The notes: generated by a model from the sequence alone, not told the origin. 56,144 nt of DNA from Lachnospiraceae bacterium (GCA_024684675.1 JAIKWO010000107.1:1-56144), one strand, 5' to 3'; shown: positions 9,477 to 19,445, counted from the first letter of the stretch. A program made the numbers and translations.

Positions 9477-10436
9477 TTACAGATTGACGATGTTTCTGTC
9501 TTCTCCTTTGAAGAAAGCCTCCAGATTCTTGCAAGTCTCTTCAACGATTCGTTCTCTTGCTTCTGTACTCGCCCATGCCATGTGCGGTGTGATCAGAAGC
9601 TTGTTACTGTCCTTGATCTCTCCAAGCGGGTCATCTGATGCGATCGGTTCCGCCTCCAGAACATCCAGGCCTGCTGCCAGAATCCCTCCGGCACTGAGTA
9701 CCTTAGCAAGCGCCCGCGTATCAACAACTCCACCCCGCGCTACATTCAGGAGAATCGCCGTCTTCTTCATCTTTGAGAGTGCCGTCTCATCAATCAGGTG
9801 CCTGGTCAAGTTACTTAAAGGACAATGAAGTGAGAGAAAATCCGATTCGTGTAGAAGCGTATCAAACGGCACCTTCTCATATTCTGTACAGGTACTCTTT
9901 CCCGTAGGAGAAGAGAAAATCACACGACATCCGAACGCTTTTGCCACCTTTGCCACAGCTTTTCCGATATTACCCATTCCAACTATGCCCCACGTCTTTC
10001 CATCCAGCTCAACAAACGGCAAGTCAAAATTGGAAAAACGATCCTGCGCTCCATATGTACCGCCTTTAACATATTGATCATAATGCGGCAGGTGTTCCAA
10101 CAGATAAAACAGAAGCGCAAAAGTATGCTGTGCTACAGCAGCAGTACTGTAATTGCGCGCATTTGCGACTTTGATGCCGCGCTCTTTACAATAGACAATA
10201 TCCACATTATCATAACCCGTCGCAAATTCGCAGATCAACTTCACATTCGGAGCATCCTTTAACGTCTCCCGATCAAGCGGTGCCTTATTGTTGATGATGA
10301 TATCGGCATCCTTAATCCGCTCCGCCACCTGATGGCGCACGGTATTTCGATAAAATGTCACATCCCCATATTGCTTTAAGCAGTCTACGGAAATATCTGT
10401 TCCTACACTATCTCTTTCCAAAACAACTATCTTCAT
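9477..10436 (-). CDS. D-isomer-specific 2-hydroxyacid dehydrogenase
   Basis: NAD-binding 'WGIVGMGNIGKAVAKVAKAFG', 'LHCPLSNLTRHLID', 'TPHMAWAS'; start chosen at MKIVVLERD. Confidence 0.88.
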   Translation of the reverse strand: MKIVVLERDSVGTDISVDCLKQYGDVTFYRNTVRHQVAERIKDADIIINNKAPLDRETLKDAPNVKLICEFATGYDNVDIVYCKERGIKVANARNYSTAAVAQHTFALLFYLLEHLPHYDQYVKGGTYGAQDRFSNFDLPFVELDGKTWGIVGMGNIGKAVAKVAKAFGCRVIFSSPTGKSTCTEYEKVPFDTLLHESDFLSLHCPLSNLTRHLIDETALSKMKKTAILLNVARGGVVDTRALAKVLSAGGILAAGLDVLEAEPIASDDPLGEIKDSNKLLITPHMAWASTEARERIVEETCKNLEAFFKGEDRNIVNL

Positions 10437-10612
10437 CCGCACGCTCTCTTTCCTTGGTTTTCCGGTTCGGAAGTTGCTATCAGTATAGCAAAGAGACCGC
10501 TTTTTTTCAAGATTTGCGGGCTTTCCGGATCTGGAGGGGTAGAAAGATGAATGCAATTTTGATATACTACGCATTAGTAATAAGAAATAAGACTATGAAA
10601 GAAGGAAACGTC

Positions 10613-10849
10613 ATGAGATATCAGCCGAAAGGAGTCTGTTCTTCCGCTATTGACATTGAAGCGGAAAACGGAATCATTCAAAGTGTACAATTCACCGGTG
10701 GATGCAACGGTAATCTAAAAGGAATCGCTGCGCTTGTTAAAGGCATGTCTGTCGAAGATGCGATCTCCCGTTTAAAAGGAATCACCTGCGGATTCAAACC
10801 CACCTCCTGTCCCGATCAATTGGCACAGGCACTTGAATCCATGAAATAA
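10613..10849 (+). CDS. TSCPD-domain protein (TIGR03905-like)
   Basis: MRYQPKGVCSSAIDIEAENGIIQSVQFTGGCNGNLKGIAALVKGM...GFKPTSCPDQLAQAL; start set to internal Met. Confidence 0.85.
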   Translation: MRYQPKGVCSSAIDIEAENGIIQSVQFTGGCNGNLKGIAALVKGMSVEDAISRLKGITCGFKPTSCPDQLAQALESMK

Positions 10850-10868
10850 ACTGCGGGAGGGATCGGTC

Positions 10869-11951
10869 ATGAAGAGAATCGTTTTGACGGGCGGAGGCAC
10901 CGCCGGGCATGTTACACCCAATATTGCTTTGATCCCCGCCTTAAAAGAAGCAGATTACGATATACATTATATCGGATCGTTTGACGGTATCGAAAAAAGA
11001 CTTATTGAAGACTTTGACATTCCATATTACGGAATCTCTACCGGCAAGTTCCGTCGATATTTTGATCTGAAGAATTTCACGGATCCGTTCCGTGTCATGA
11101 AGGGCTATGCAGAAGCAAAGAAGATCTTAAAACAGATCTCACCCGATATCGTCTTTTCAAAAGGCGGATTTGTATCCGTTCCCGTTGTTCGCGCGGCGCA
11201 TGCTCTTCACATTCCCTGCATCATTCATGAATCCGATATGACGCCGGGGCTTGCCAATAAAATCTGCATCCCCGTCGCAGAAAAGATCTGCTTAAACTTC
11301 CCTGAGACCATGCAGTATATCCCGGAAGGCAAAGGAATCTTAACCGGATCACCGATTCGAAAAGAACTTTCGGAAGGTGATGCTGACCGAGCAAGAAAGC
11401 TTTGCGGATTCAATGCAGATAAACCTGTCGTGATGGTTATGGGCGGAAGCCTTGGGGCGGCTGCAATCAACAAAGCGATCCGAGAAGCATTAAAATACAT
11501 TCTGGAGGATTTTCAGGTCATCCACATCTGCGGAAAAGAAAAAGTGGATAATCTGCTCCTAGGTGTAGAGGGTTACAAACAATTCGAATACGTAAAAGCA
11601 GAATTGAAAGATCTGTTTGCTCTTTCAGATGTGATCGTATCAAGAGCAGGCGCAAATGCGATCTGCGAATTGCTCGCCCTGAAAAAGCCGAATATTCTGA
11701 TTCCTCTGTCTCCTAAAGCGAGTCGCGGTGATCAAATGCTCAACGCACAGTCTTTTGAAGCACAGGGATTCAGTATCGTCATTGATGAAGATGATTTGAG
11801 TGATTCTCTTCTTGTTGAAAAGATCCGAGAGTTGTACTGTTCCAGACATATCTACACGGAAGCTATGGAGCGAAGCAACCAACTGAATTCCATTGATACC
11901 ATCATCAAATTAATTCAAGATACAACATCACTTGACGGAGAGACAGAATAA
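10869..11951 (+). CDS. murG: UDP-N-acetylglucosamine--N-acetylmuramyl-(pentapeptide) pyrophosphoryl-undecaprenol N-acetylglucosamine transferase
   Basis: 'VLTGGGTAGHVTPNIAL', 'VMGGSLGAAAIN', 'SRAGANAICELLALKKPNILIPL'. Confidence 0.95.
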   Translation: MKRIVLTGGGTAGHVTPNIALIPALKEADYDIHYIGSFDGIEKRLIEDFDIPYYGISTGKFRRYFDLKNFTDPFRVMKGYAEAKKILKQISPDIVFSKGGFVSVPVVRAAHALHIPCIIHESDMTPGLANKICIPVAEKICLNFPETMQYIPEGKGILTGSPIRKELSEGDADRARKLCGFNADKPVVMVMGGSLGAAAINKAIREALKYILEDFQVIHICGKEKVDNLLLGVEGYKQFEYVKAELKDLFALSDVIVSRAGANAICELLALKKPNILIPLSPKASRGDQMLNAQSFEAQGFSIVIDEDDLSDSLLVEKIRELYCSRHIYTEAMERSNQLNSIDTIIKLIQDTTSLDGETE

Positions 11952-11960
11952 ACAATTAGA

Positions 11961-11990
11961 AAAGGAAGTGCACGTAGCACTTCCTTTTTT
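11961..11990 (+). terminator. Intrinsic terminator downstream of murG
   Basis: AAAGGAAGTGC-acgta-GCACTTCCTTTTTT, 11-bp stem plus T-run. Confidence 0.9.
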
Positions 11991-12002
11991 GATCATTTCG
12001 GA

Positions 12003-12413
12003 TCACTCGCTGATTGCTTTGCGAATCGCCTCAAGCTCCTCGTCAGAAGGCTTCCCGGGTTTCCAGCCGATCGTCTGACCATCGCCTTTATAGCGCGGAA
12101 TCAGATGCATGTGAAAGTGAAAAACTGTCTGGCCGGCAACTTCTCCGTTATTCTGAACCAGATTAAATCCATCCGCATGAAGCTTCTCTGTCATCACAGA
12201 TGCCATCTTCTTCGCAAGGCAGATTACTTTCTTTGCGGTTTCTTCCGGTAGCTCATAAAGATTTGCATAGTGCTCTTTCGGAAGAATCAGGGCGTGTCCT
12301 TTTGTTGCAGGTCCAAGATCAAGGATTACACGGAATTCATCATCTTCATAAATCGTCTTGCTCGGGATCTCTCCCGCTGCAATCTTACAAAATATACATT
12401 GATCGTTCTTCAT
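12003..12413 (-). CDS. HIT family hydrolase
   Basis: 'CIFCKIAAGEIPSKTIYEDD' and HIT motif 'VFHFHMHLIPRY'. Confidence 0.93.
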   Translation of the reverse strand: MKNDQCIFCKIAAGEIPSKTIYEDDEFRVILDLGPATKGHALILPKEHYANLYELPEETAKKVICLAKKMASVMTEKLHADGFNLVQNNGEVAGQTVFHFHMHLIPRYKGDGQTIGWKPGKPSDEELEAIRKAISE

Positions 12414-12426
12414 ACTGCCTCCTCAT

Positions 12427-13425
12427 CTACTCCTGAAAGACGAACAGTTGATCCAGCATACGCATCAAGCCGAAATCGCCTTTTGTCTTCTTCATATTGC
12501 CACTCATAAAACATCTCTGGAACGTGATCCGCCCGGATGTGATATCACGCATCATCGCATCGCTGATCCAAATGTCCACATCCGCTTTCTGAACTGTGCC
12601 GTAGTAACAATTCAGATCCTTTGTGTTAACCGAGATGATCAGCGTCTTTTTTCTGTTTTCAATGTGGATACGATAGACTGCTTTGACCCCGGGTTGCGGT
12701 TTAAAGTGCTCCGTCAATTCTTTGATGTATGCACTATCCTCGTCAAGTTCCCGATTCTCAAGCATACCTTTGAACATACTGGTCAGCTCTTGGATATCCT
12801 CCTTCTGACGCTGTACATAGTTTTCATCGGATGCAAGCTGTGAGAGCTGCTCAGATTCCTGCGGTGTAAGGTCGGTATTCTTCGTAACGGATACCATCTT
12901 CTTGATCGCTTGGTTGCTGGCAGGAAGAGACGGGGTCTTCTGATTGATCGTGCGGTACATATTCTCAGCTTTCTTCTCGATCAACTTGGAATAGTCCTTG
13001 TTCATCTCAAGATTTACAATATCCGCAATGTATCCGCATATGCCGCTGCATGGACGTCCGCCCAGAATCTCCCATGCCACGGAAAGATTGAGCTTTCCTT
13101 CGCGCTCACCGTATGTGGTGGACATGACGATGGGGCACATGTAGATCTTGCTGATCTTTTCCTTGTCACCGTACAGCCAAAGCGCATCCAAAAACTGCAT
13201 CATGTAACCGCCGATCCCATGCCACTCCACAGTCGAGGCGAGAATGATTCCATCTGCATCTTTGATCGTCGATGGTAGCGTCGTGATACTGCTCTTCAAC
13301 TCATAGAGGTTAAAGCGCTCAACTGTCACACGGAGCTCTTCCAAAACCTCCTGCATTTTATTGATCACAAACAATGTCGGGTCATCCATTAACCCACGGC
13401 CGCCATAGTAAATGTTGATCTTCAT
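12427..13425 (-). CDS. Flavodoxin-like oxidoreductase with C-terminal SCP2-like domain
   Basis: N-terminal flavodoxin-like fold sequence ('ASTVEWHGIGGYMMQFLDALW'); C-terminal 'ADVDIWISDAMMRDITSGRITFQRCFMSGNMKKTKGDF' resembles SCP2. Confidence 0.7.
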   Translation of the reverse strand: MKINIYYGGRGLMDDPTLFVINKMQEVLEELRVTVERFNLYELKSSITTLPSTIKDADGIILASTVEWHGIGGYMMQFLDALWLYGDKEKISKIYMCPIVMSTTYGEREGKLNLSVAWEILGGRPCSGICGYIADIVNLEMNKDYSKLIEKKAENMYRTINQKTPSLPASNQAIKKMVSVTKNTDLTPQESEQLSQLASDENYVQRQKEDIQELTSMFKGMLENRELDEDSAYIKELTEHFKPQPGVKAVYRIHIENRKKTLIISVNTKDLNCYYGTVQKADVDIWISDAMMRDITSGRITFQRCFMSGNMKKTKGDFGLMRMLDQLFVFQE

Positions 13426-13472
13426 TGCCGATCTCCCCTCGCCTAATATTCGCTAAAATTATACAACATCTC

Positions 13473-14759
13473 CTATCGGAATACAAACTCGGAGGAGCCA
13501 AGGATCAGAATATCTCCGCGGTGCAGGATCTTCTTTTCATGTGGTTCGATCAGGAAGTCATTGATGAACGTTCCATTTACGGAACAGAGGTCTTCGAGAA
13601 ATATTTCGTTGTTTTCCATGAGAAGACGTGCATGAACACCGCTCACGCCGCGATCTTTAATGGCAAGATGAACGCGGCTTTTATCCTTTCCGATCACATA
13701 GGGATATTTTTCAATATAATGTGTGATCTCTTGTCCTTTCCTAATCTCTGCCAGCGAATGATTCTTATGAAACTCTGCCTTATCCACATAGACGGTATCG
13801 GTATCGTCCTCCGGATCAGCCGGCTCTTCGCTTCGTGTGTCAGCATCGTCACACTCTGGTTGAAGTGACTGCCCTTCATCATCCCACAAAAAATCTTCCT
13901 CAGAATCAACGGAATCGGAACTGCTTCTCAATCGGTAAAGCATTAGACTTGCTCCACCGATCGCACAGATGATCATGCTCCCGAGCCAGAAAAACCTTTC
14001 CATTCGAGTATACAAATACCATATTCCCGTAATCTTATATGCCGCGAACACAAAAACGCAAAGAGCAAGCAAAACACTGCCTGCTTCTCTTGCTTTATCC
14101 CTAAAAAAGACTTTAACAACATCAAACGTTTTTAAATGCTTTTCTTCTTTCTCTTCTTCCGTTAAATACCATTCCTTCTCCAACGCAGGTAACTCTTCCG
14201 TTTTTACCGGAATCTCGACCTCTTCTTTTTCCAGATAATGATCCAGAAGATCCAGCGAGAGTAGTTGCGCCTCCGTTTTATCGTAAAAGTCATATGCGAT
14301 CTGCGTTGCCTTTTCGTCTGATGGATCACATCGCTCGATCAGAAACTCCGCAAGTGGTCGCATAGAATGTATCTCTCCAGAAAAATCATACAGCATTTTC
14401 CAATCCGACTTCACATGATCATAGAAGATATATGACGGTGCAAAAACGATCCGGTCACTTTCAAGAAGATATTTTTCTGTCTCACGAAGAAGCTTTGCAA
14501 TATGAAACATAAGTTTGCGCACATCTTCCACCTTTAATTCACAAGCAGAAAAAATACTCTCCATACTCTGCATCCCGGTTATATCATAATGAACTTCCAT
14601 AACGCCATCTACCGCAATAAGAGACGGTTTGATCAGCCCGTCAATCGTATTTTGAAGAACGGTTCTTCCAAAATAATTCTCTGTCTCGTCTGGTAAGATT
14701 CCTTTTAAGATCGCGTATGTATTTCTGTAATTCCGTTTAAACTGTATATTATTCATCAT
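13473..14759 (-). CDS. DUF6382-like / FHA domain membrane protein (Tad cluster associated)
   Basis: C-terminal FHA 'YVIGKDKSRVHLAIKDRGVSGVHARLLMENNEIFLEDLCSVNGTFIN'; two central TMs; N-terminal region like DUF6382. Confidence 0.85.
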   Translation of the reverse strand: MMNNIQFKRNYRNTYAILKGILPDETENYFGRTVLQNTIDGLIKPSLIAVDGVMEVHYDITGMQSMESIFSACELKVEDVRKLMFHIAKLLRETEKYLLESDRIVFAPSYIFYDHVKSDWKMLYDFSGEIHSMRPLAEFLIERCDPSDEKATQIAYDFYDKTEAQLLSLDLLDHYLEKEEVEIPVKTEELPALEKEWYLTEEEKEEKHLKTFDVVKVFFRDKAREAGSVLLALCVFVFAAYKITGIWYLYTRMERFFWLGSMIICAIGGASLMLYRLRSSSDSVDSEEDFLWDDEGQSLQPECDDADTRSEEPADPEDDTDTVYVDKAEFHKNHSLAEIRKGQEITHYIEKYPYVIGKDKSRVHLAIKDRGVSGVHARLLMENNEIFLEDLCSVNGTFINDFLIEPHEKKILHRGDILILGSSEFVFR

Positions 14760-14764
14760 AGCTC

Positions 14765-15193
14765 CTATTTCAGCCCGCTTTTGATCTTTTCCAATTGGCG
14801 ACAGTTTCGAATAAAATTAACCGGCCGGTAGCCATCGACTCGTTTCTTCTGTTCGGCGCCCCAGTTACTGTTATAAAATGCTGACCCCGGTCCTGTCAGA
14901 GAAAGTTGTGTCTCCACTTCTGTCTCTTCATCTGTGACCGTCTGCTTCATCGTAACGGATCCGATCACAATCCGATCCTTGACATCATTCTCATATTTCA
15001 TTTCTGCTATGCCTGATTTTTCGTTCAAATCTCCAATGTGTCTCTCTGCCTTCAAGGCCGTCGTATAACTTCCCTGTGTCAAAAGTGCCTGATCATATAC
15101 AAAGAATGAAACATACAGGATATTCCAAATCAGGAAGATCGCAAATGGCAGGATAAGTGAAGCCTCAATCGTAACACTCGCTTTTACATCCAT
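14765..15193 (-). CDS. TadE-like pseudopilin
   Basis: N-terminus MDVKA|SVTIEASLILPFAIFLIWNI with Glu at +5 and a hydrophobic helix. Confidence 0.75.
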   Translation of the reverse strand: MDVKASVTIEASLILPFAIFLIWNILYVSFFVYDQALLTQGSYTTALKAERHIGDLNEKSGIAEMKYENDVKDRIVIGSVTMKQTVTDEETEVETQLSLTGPGSAFYNSNWGAEQKKRVDGYRPVNFIRNCRQLEKIKSGLK

Positions 15194-15612
15194 CCGCTTA
15201 CCATCCTCACAAGATATGCCCCTGTTATAAACGGTATAAACGGGAGGGATGCTCGTTTCTCACATTTTTTCAGTATAAGAAGTCCTATCGACAGGATCGT
15301 GCAGAAAAAAAGTGACAAAAGCAGAATCCCCATCAGCTCCATAATCGATGTATGCATCCCGACAAGCAAAAAGATAAGACCATCCCCGTAACCAATCTGC
15401 TCATTGGTAACATACGCAACAAACAATATGATCAGTCCCGGGATCATCGAATACAGTCTTTCCTTCTCCATACACCCGCCAATGAGTGCAAGAAGAAAAA
15501 GGATCAACGCAATTGCCGCGACCTCCCACACGGAGATTCTTCTTTTTCTGATATCCGTATATGATGCTTTTATCAGATATAGCATTATACCTAAGCTGCA
15601 CACCTGCTGCAT
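15184..15612 (-). CDS. A24-family prepilin peptidase (second copy in cluster)
   Basis: 'ASYTDIRKRRIS' and 'IGYGDGLIFLLVG' catalytic Asp motifs; multi-TM. Confidence 0.8.
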   Translation of the reverse strand: MQQVCSLGIMLYLIKASYTDIRKRRISVWEVAAIALILFLLALIGGCMEKERLYSMIPGLIILFVAYVTNEQIGYGDGLIFLLVGMHTSIMELMGILLLSLFFCTILSIGLLILKKCEKRASLPFIPFITGAYLVRMVSGWM

Positions 15613-16562
15613 GGTCCTCGTCCTCCAACTTCCGATAACGGTACTTTATAAATTGATCTCTTTAATCCTTTACAGTTCAGAGAGGCATGATAACGATCTC
15701 CCTGCGTTGTAATATAAACAACCGTGCCTATCATCTTCCCGCAGTATTCGCATGGATAGTATTTTCCACCATCTTCATTTCTGTGCGATCCGACTGTCGC
15801 TTTCTGAACAGGCTCAATGGAAAGCTGAAGATATGTACAGTCATAATCCATATGATAGACTGTTCCGCTTTCTGTAATATAAACACTAGGTTCGTCCGTT
15901 TCCGTATAACCGCCGATGCCACAAGGGATATAACCTGTCCATGGCTTTACGCGACAATGATTTCCCATTAGCATACCGGGAAACCCAAACCAACCGATCA
16001 GCGGTTTTACATAATAGGAAACTGAAATATCAAGCACATCCTGCCCGTTTCGTTTCTGCGGATCTTTACTAACAACAAGCCCGCTGCTGCCACCGACGAT
16101 CATGGAATCATCCAGATTCTTTTTTCCAATATACGAAACGATATCACTGCGGATCGCTACATCTGATGCCAGCACACCCACTGCATTATCCGGTTCAACT
16201 CCCGCACTGTCTGCCAGATACTCCCTTATTGCCCACTTACTTACCGATTGATGCAGTGCTGCTTCAATATTGCTATGTAACTGTATAAGTGAGATCACGC
16301 AGATCAATTGCATACAAAATACCAGGAACATCGGGAAGACGATCGAACACTCGACCGTGATACTTCCTCTGGCAGAAAGAAACGGAGACATTCCCTTTTC
16401 TTCATGAAAAAGAGATGATAACCGATTGCTTTGAAAACCGATTTGATTGATATGAATTGTTTTAGGTGATTTGACAAAAGCTAGGGGATAGCTTTTGCTT
16501 AGGAGATATGGATAAAGTCGTTCGCTTCTTCTTCGTTCGATATCATTCCAAAAAGGGAACAT
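15591..16562 (-). CDS. TadE-like pseudopilin with two C-terminal tandem Cys/His cassettes
   Basis: 'LSARG|SITVECSIVFPMFLVFCMQLICVISLIQ'; C-terminal two repeats VYITxxGxxYHxxxxCxxLxxSI...GxxPCxxC; SD AAAGGAGG upstream of ATG at 16562; alternative start at 16391. Confidence 0.72.
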   Translation of the reverse strand: MFPFWNDIERRRSERLYPYLLSKSYPLAFVKSPKTIHINQIGFQSNRLSSLFHEEKGMSPFLSARGSITVECSIVFPMFLVFCMQLICVISLIQLHSNIEAALHQSVSKWAIREYLADSAGVEPDNAVGVLASDVAIRSDIVSYIGKKNLDDSMIVGGSSGLVVSKDPQKRNGQDVLDISVSYYVKPLIGWFGFPGMLMGNHCRVKPWTGYIPCGIGGYTETDEPSVYITESGTVYHMDYDCTYLQLSIEPVQKATVGSHRNEDGGKYYPCEYCGKMIGTVVYITTQGDRYHASLNCKGLKRSIYKVPLSEVGGRGPCSRCAA

Positions 16563-16582
16563 CTCCGTTTCCTCCTTTCCTG

Positions 16583-17995
16583 TTATTTTTGATAACCTAC
16601 CAGTCGTTCAATCCGAATATGGTGACCCCATCCGGATTTCACCGTGATCACCGCCTCCAGATCATGAATGCAGCGATCAATGCGAAACAGGTCGTTCCCG
16701 CTTATGCAACGGACATCCATTTCCATAATGTCCAAAAAACGCATGTTTCTCTCCTCTTTGTTTACAAAGAGCATCAGTATTTGTAAATAATCGCGATATG
16801 TCAGTCCGGATGCATTGTCACCACCAGGCGTTTTCATTCGAAGACCATTAAGAAGACCAAGCTTCCATTGCTCATCAGTTTTCATCAGCGCAACCTTCCC
16901 GCCTGACAGCAGAATGCGAATATCATTGACGGCTTCTGAATACGACCACGCTAAAATGATCGACCACTTTATAATCTTTCCGAGTTCAGGCAATAGACAG
17001 ACCGCTGCTACCGTATCCGCTAGTGCCTCTGCTTCTGCACATCTGCGCGTATCACAGGATAAGTACAGAAAATTTGCAGTTTCACGAATAAGCAGTAGTC
17101 TAGTCACCACACTATCCAAGTTGTCCTTGTCACTGTCTTTTCCACAAAGTACATATTCGAGTTCATAACCCAACTCGGAATTATTCTTTCGCGTTACATA
17201 GTTCCCACATCGCTCGACTAGATACCGTTGAAAGATCAGATCTTCCGTTTTCGTTGCTGCGGTTTCACCATGAAGAAAACCATCGCCCTCCTCGTAATTC
17301 CGAGATGAAACATATTCCGATCCGGCAATGCTCTTAGCAGATAAAGCATCCGACCCTGTCACCTTGGTAAGTACAATGCCGGGATCCATCTGATCAAAAA
17401 CTGCGTCTGCCGGATTATCAATCGAAAAATGTTTGAATTTCTTTTTGCCCTTCCTTCGATAGCGGGCGATCCGCTCTTTGTTTTTTGCTTTCTCTTCCTC
17501 GAACCTGTTTCCAAGGAGTCCTTTTTGCTCGATCACGGATCTCTCATTTGAAAAAAAGGGGATCTCATCCAATTCGTATAGATCAAGCATGTAATCGACA
17601 GCATACCTCTCGACTACATCACCCAGCATATCCGATGCTTTGCAGGTTTCTGTGATCACAACCGATTCACATGATGCGTTATAAAAATCCTTAGCAATGC
17701 GTCCGGCACCTTCTCCCATTCCAAGATTATCATCCAGATAATCTGTCAGATGTCCTTCAAGCGGCGTATTGGTTTCATATGAAGAGCCATATGCACTGTC
17801 AATAAAAAACAGATCATACTGCTTTAAAAGTTCTCGGTTGTACTCCGCTAAAACAGACTGAAGTGCCATATCGGCGGCGCATTCTGTCATAAAGCGTACA
17901 CCGTTTGTCCTTGCTGCTTCGATCACCTGAAACAATAAGCCCACCATCACTGTCATCATGAGTGATAAGAATACCGTGATCTCGCCTTTTTTCAT
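16583..17995 (-). CDS. DUF5702-like Tad-cluster protein
   Basis: N-terminus MKKGEITVFLSLMMTVMVGLLFQVIEAARTNGVRFMTECAADMALQSVLAEYN pseudopilin-like; position in Tad operon. Confidence 0.75.
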   Translation of the reverse strand: MKKGEITVFLSLMMTVMVGLLFQVIEAARTNGVRFMTECAADMALQSVLAEYNRELLKQYDLFFIDSAYGSSYETNTPLEGHLTDYLDDNLGMGEGAGRIAKDFYNASCESVVITETCKASDMLGDVVERYAVDYMLDLYELDEIPFFSNERSVIEQKGLLGNRFEEEKAKNKERIARYRRKGKKKFKHFSIDNPADAVFDQMDPGIVLTKVTGSDALSAKSIAGSEYVSSRNYEEGDGFLHGETAATKTEDLIFQRYLVERCGNYVTRKNNSELGYELEYVLCGKDSDKDNLDSVVTRLLLIRETANFLYLSCDTRRCAEAEALADTVAAVCLLPELGKIIKWSIILAWSYSEAVNDIRILLSGGKVALMKTDEQWKLGLLNGLRMKTPGGDNASGLTYRDYLQILMLFVNKEERNMRFLDIMEMDVRCISGNDLFRIDRCIHDLEAVITVKSGWGHHIRIERLVGYQK

Positions 17996-18166
17996 TTAAT
18001 AAACGCTTCCGGTCTTGGACACGATATGCGAAAAAATATCATTTACAAGGCTTGTCAGCTGGTTCTTAAAGATAATGACCAGACTGATGAGAACCACCAG
18101 GATCAGGATCATCTCAACTGTTCCGATACCATCTTCCTCTTTTAAAAATCTTCTTAATGTTTTCAT
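17996..18166 (-). CDS. Flp1-family type IVb pilin
   Basis: My translation: MKTLRRFLKEEDG|IGTVEMILILVVLISLVIIFKNQLTSLVNDIFSHIVSKTGSVY* (56 aa); below ORF-track cutoff; G|xxxxE cleavage motif. Confidence 0.88.
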   Translation of the reverse strand: MKTLRRFLKEEDGIGTVEMILILVVLISLVIIFKNQLTSLVNDIFSHIVSKTGSVY

Positions 18167-18176
18167 CTTTTCCTCC

Positions 18177-19436
18177 TTACATTTGAAATGTATGAAATGC
18201 CGGAACGATAATGATGACCATCACGATCACCAGCATCATGATCATAGGAACAAGAAGCTTGGTTCCTGCTTCCTCACCCATCTTTTTTGCCCGGCTTTTT
18301 CGCTCCTTTAACGCAGTCTGCACTTCTTCCTGAAGCGCGCGCTTTAATCCGTTTGCACCGCTTTTTGTATATTGTATGATGAACGAAGTCCATTTCTTGT
18401 ATTCTCCGCTTCTCGTTCTTTCACCCAAATGAAACAATGCATTTGATTCCGAAATGCCACTTTCCATCTCGCGACATGCAAGCCGCATTTCTCTATATGC
18501 TGCATTCTTTCCGGCAGTGACAAAATCTCCCTCTTTGGCAATTTTTGCAAATGCGCTTTTAACTGTCATTCCGGCTCCGATCAGCATTGCCATTTTTGAA
18601 ACGATCTTCGGATATTCACGCATAAGTTGCTGCATTCGCTTTTCTTCTTCTTTCTTCTCACGATCTCTCTTTGCACAGACCAGACCTCCGGATAATGCAA
18701 TCGTCAAAAAGAAAACGGCCATATACGGAACCGATCGCTCTTCATAAAACGAAAGTTGCCTGTTTTCAAAAGTCGAAGGCAATATGAAAGAACCTTCTCC
18801 TGCCTTTAATTTCTGTAGTTTAATCAGATCTTGTTCCAATCTTGCGAAAAACGCCTCATTTTGATCTTTTGGACATGCTCTGACATAGAACTGTTCCTCC
18901 GCTTCAAATCCGACACTCTCATCCCGGACCACGGCGCGAATCCTGACAGGAATCCCACTTTCGGGAAGAGCCGTCCCCAGCCTTCCGTCATAACCAATCA
19001 CATCCGTGTTGTCTGTCTGCCATGCAATCTCAAAAGGATATCGATCAAGATTGTCAGGGAAATGAAGATCTTCCGTCACATGATCTGCTAGCGTATTCTC
19101 TCCCATCATTTCTTTCTGCAGCACTTCTATGAATTCCGGATAGATCTTTTTTACATCGTCGTAACAATAAGACTTTGGAAAAAGTTTCAAATTCACTGAT
19201 CGATCCTCAGATTCGGAAGAAACATTCAAAACCATATTTTTTTCTTTTCCGAATCGATCATCTCTTGCAACCTCTTCGATCGGAATACGCATCATTGCAA
19301 ACAGGCTGTAAATATACAATCCTAAGGCGATAAGGCTCCCGATGAGTAAGATTTTGGATGCTTCCGGATATTCCTTTTTTCGGGCAAGTCGATGTATGGC
19401 ATACCCTGCCCCCGCCAAAAATAGTATTGCTCCCAT
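18177..19436 (-). CDS. tadC: Type II secretion F-domain protein (TadC-like)
   Basis: 'REYPKIVSKMAMLIGAGMTVKSAFAKIA' T2SSF domain, TM helices. Confidence 0.8.
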   Translation of the reverse strand: MGAILFLAGAGYAIHRLARKKEYPEASKILLIGSLIALGLYIYSLFAMMRIPIEEVARDDRFGKEKNMVLNVSSESEDRSVNLKLFPKSYCYDDVKKIYPEFIEVLQKEMMGENTLADHVTEDLHFPDNLDRYPFEIAWQTDNTDVIGYDGRLGTALPESGIPVRIRAVVRDESVGFEAEEQFYVRACPKDQNEAFFARLEQDLIKLQKLKAGEGSFILPSTFENRQLSFYEERSVPYMAVFFLTIALSGGLVCAKRDREKKEEEKRMQQLMREYPKIVSKMAMLIGAGMTVKSAFAKIAKEGDFVTAGKNAAYREMRLACREMESGISESNALFHLGERTRSGEYKKWTSFIIQYTKSGANGLKRALQEEVQTALKERKSRAKKMGEEAGTKLLVPMIMMLVIVMVIIIVPAFHTFQM

Positions 19437-19445
19437 ATTTCTCCT

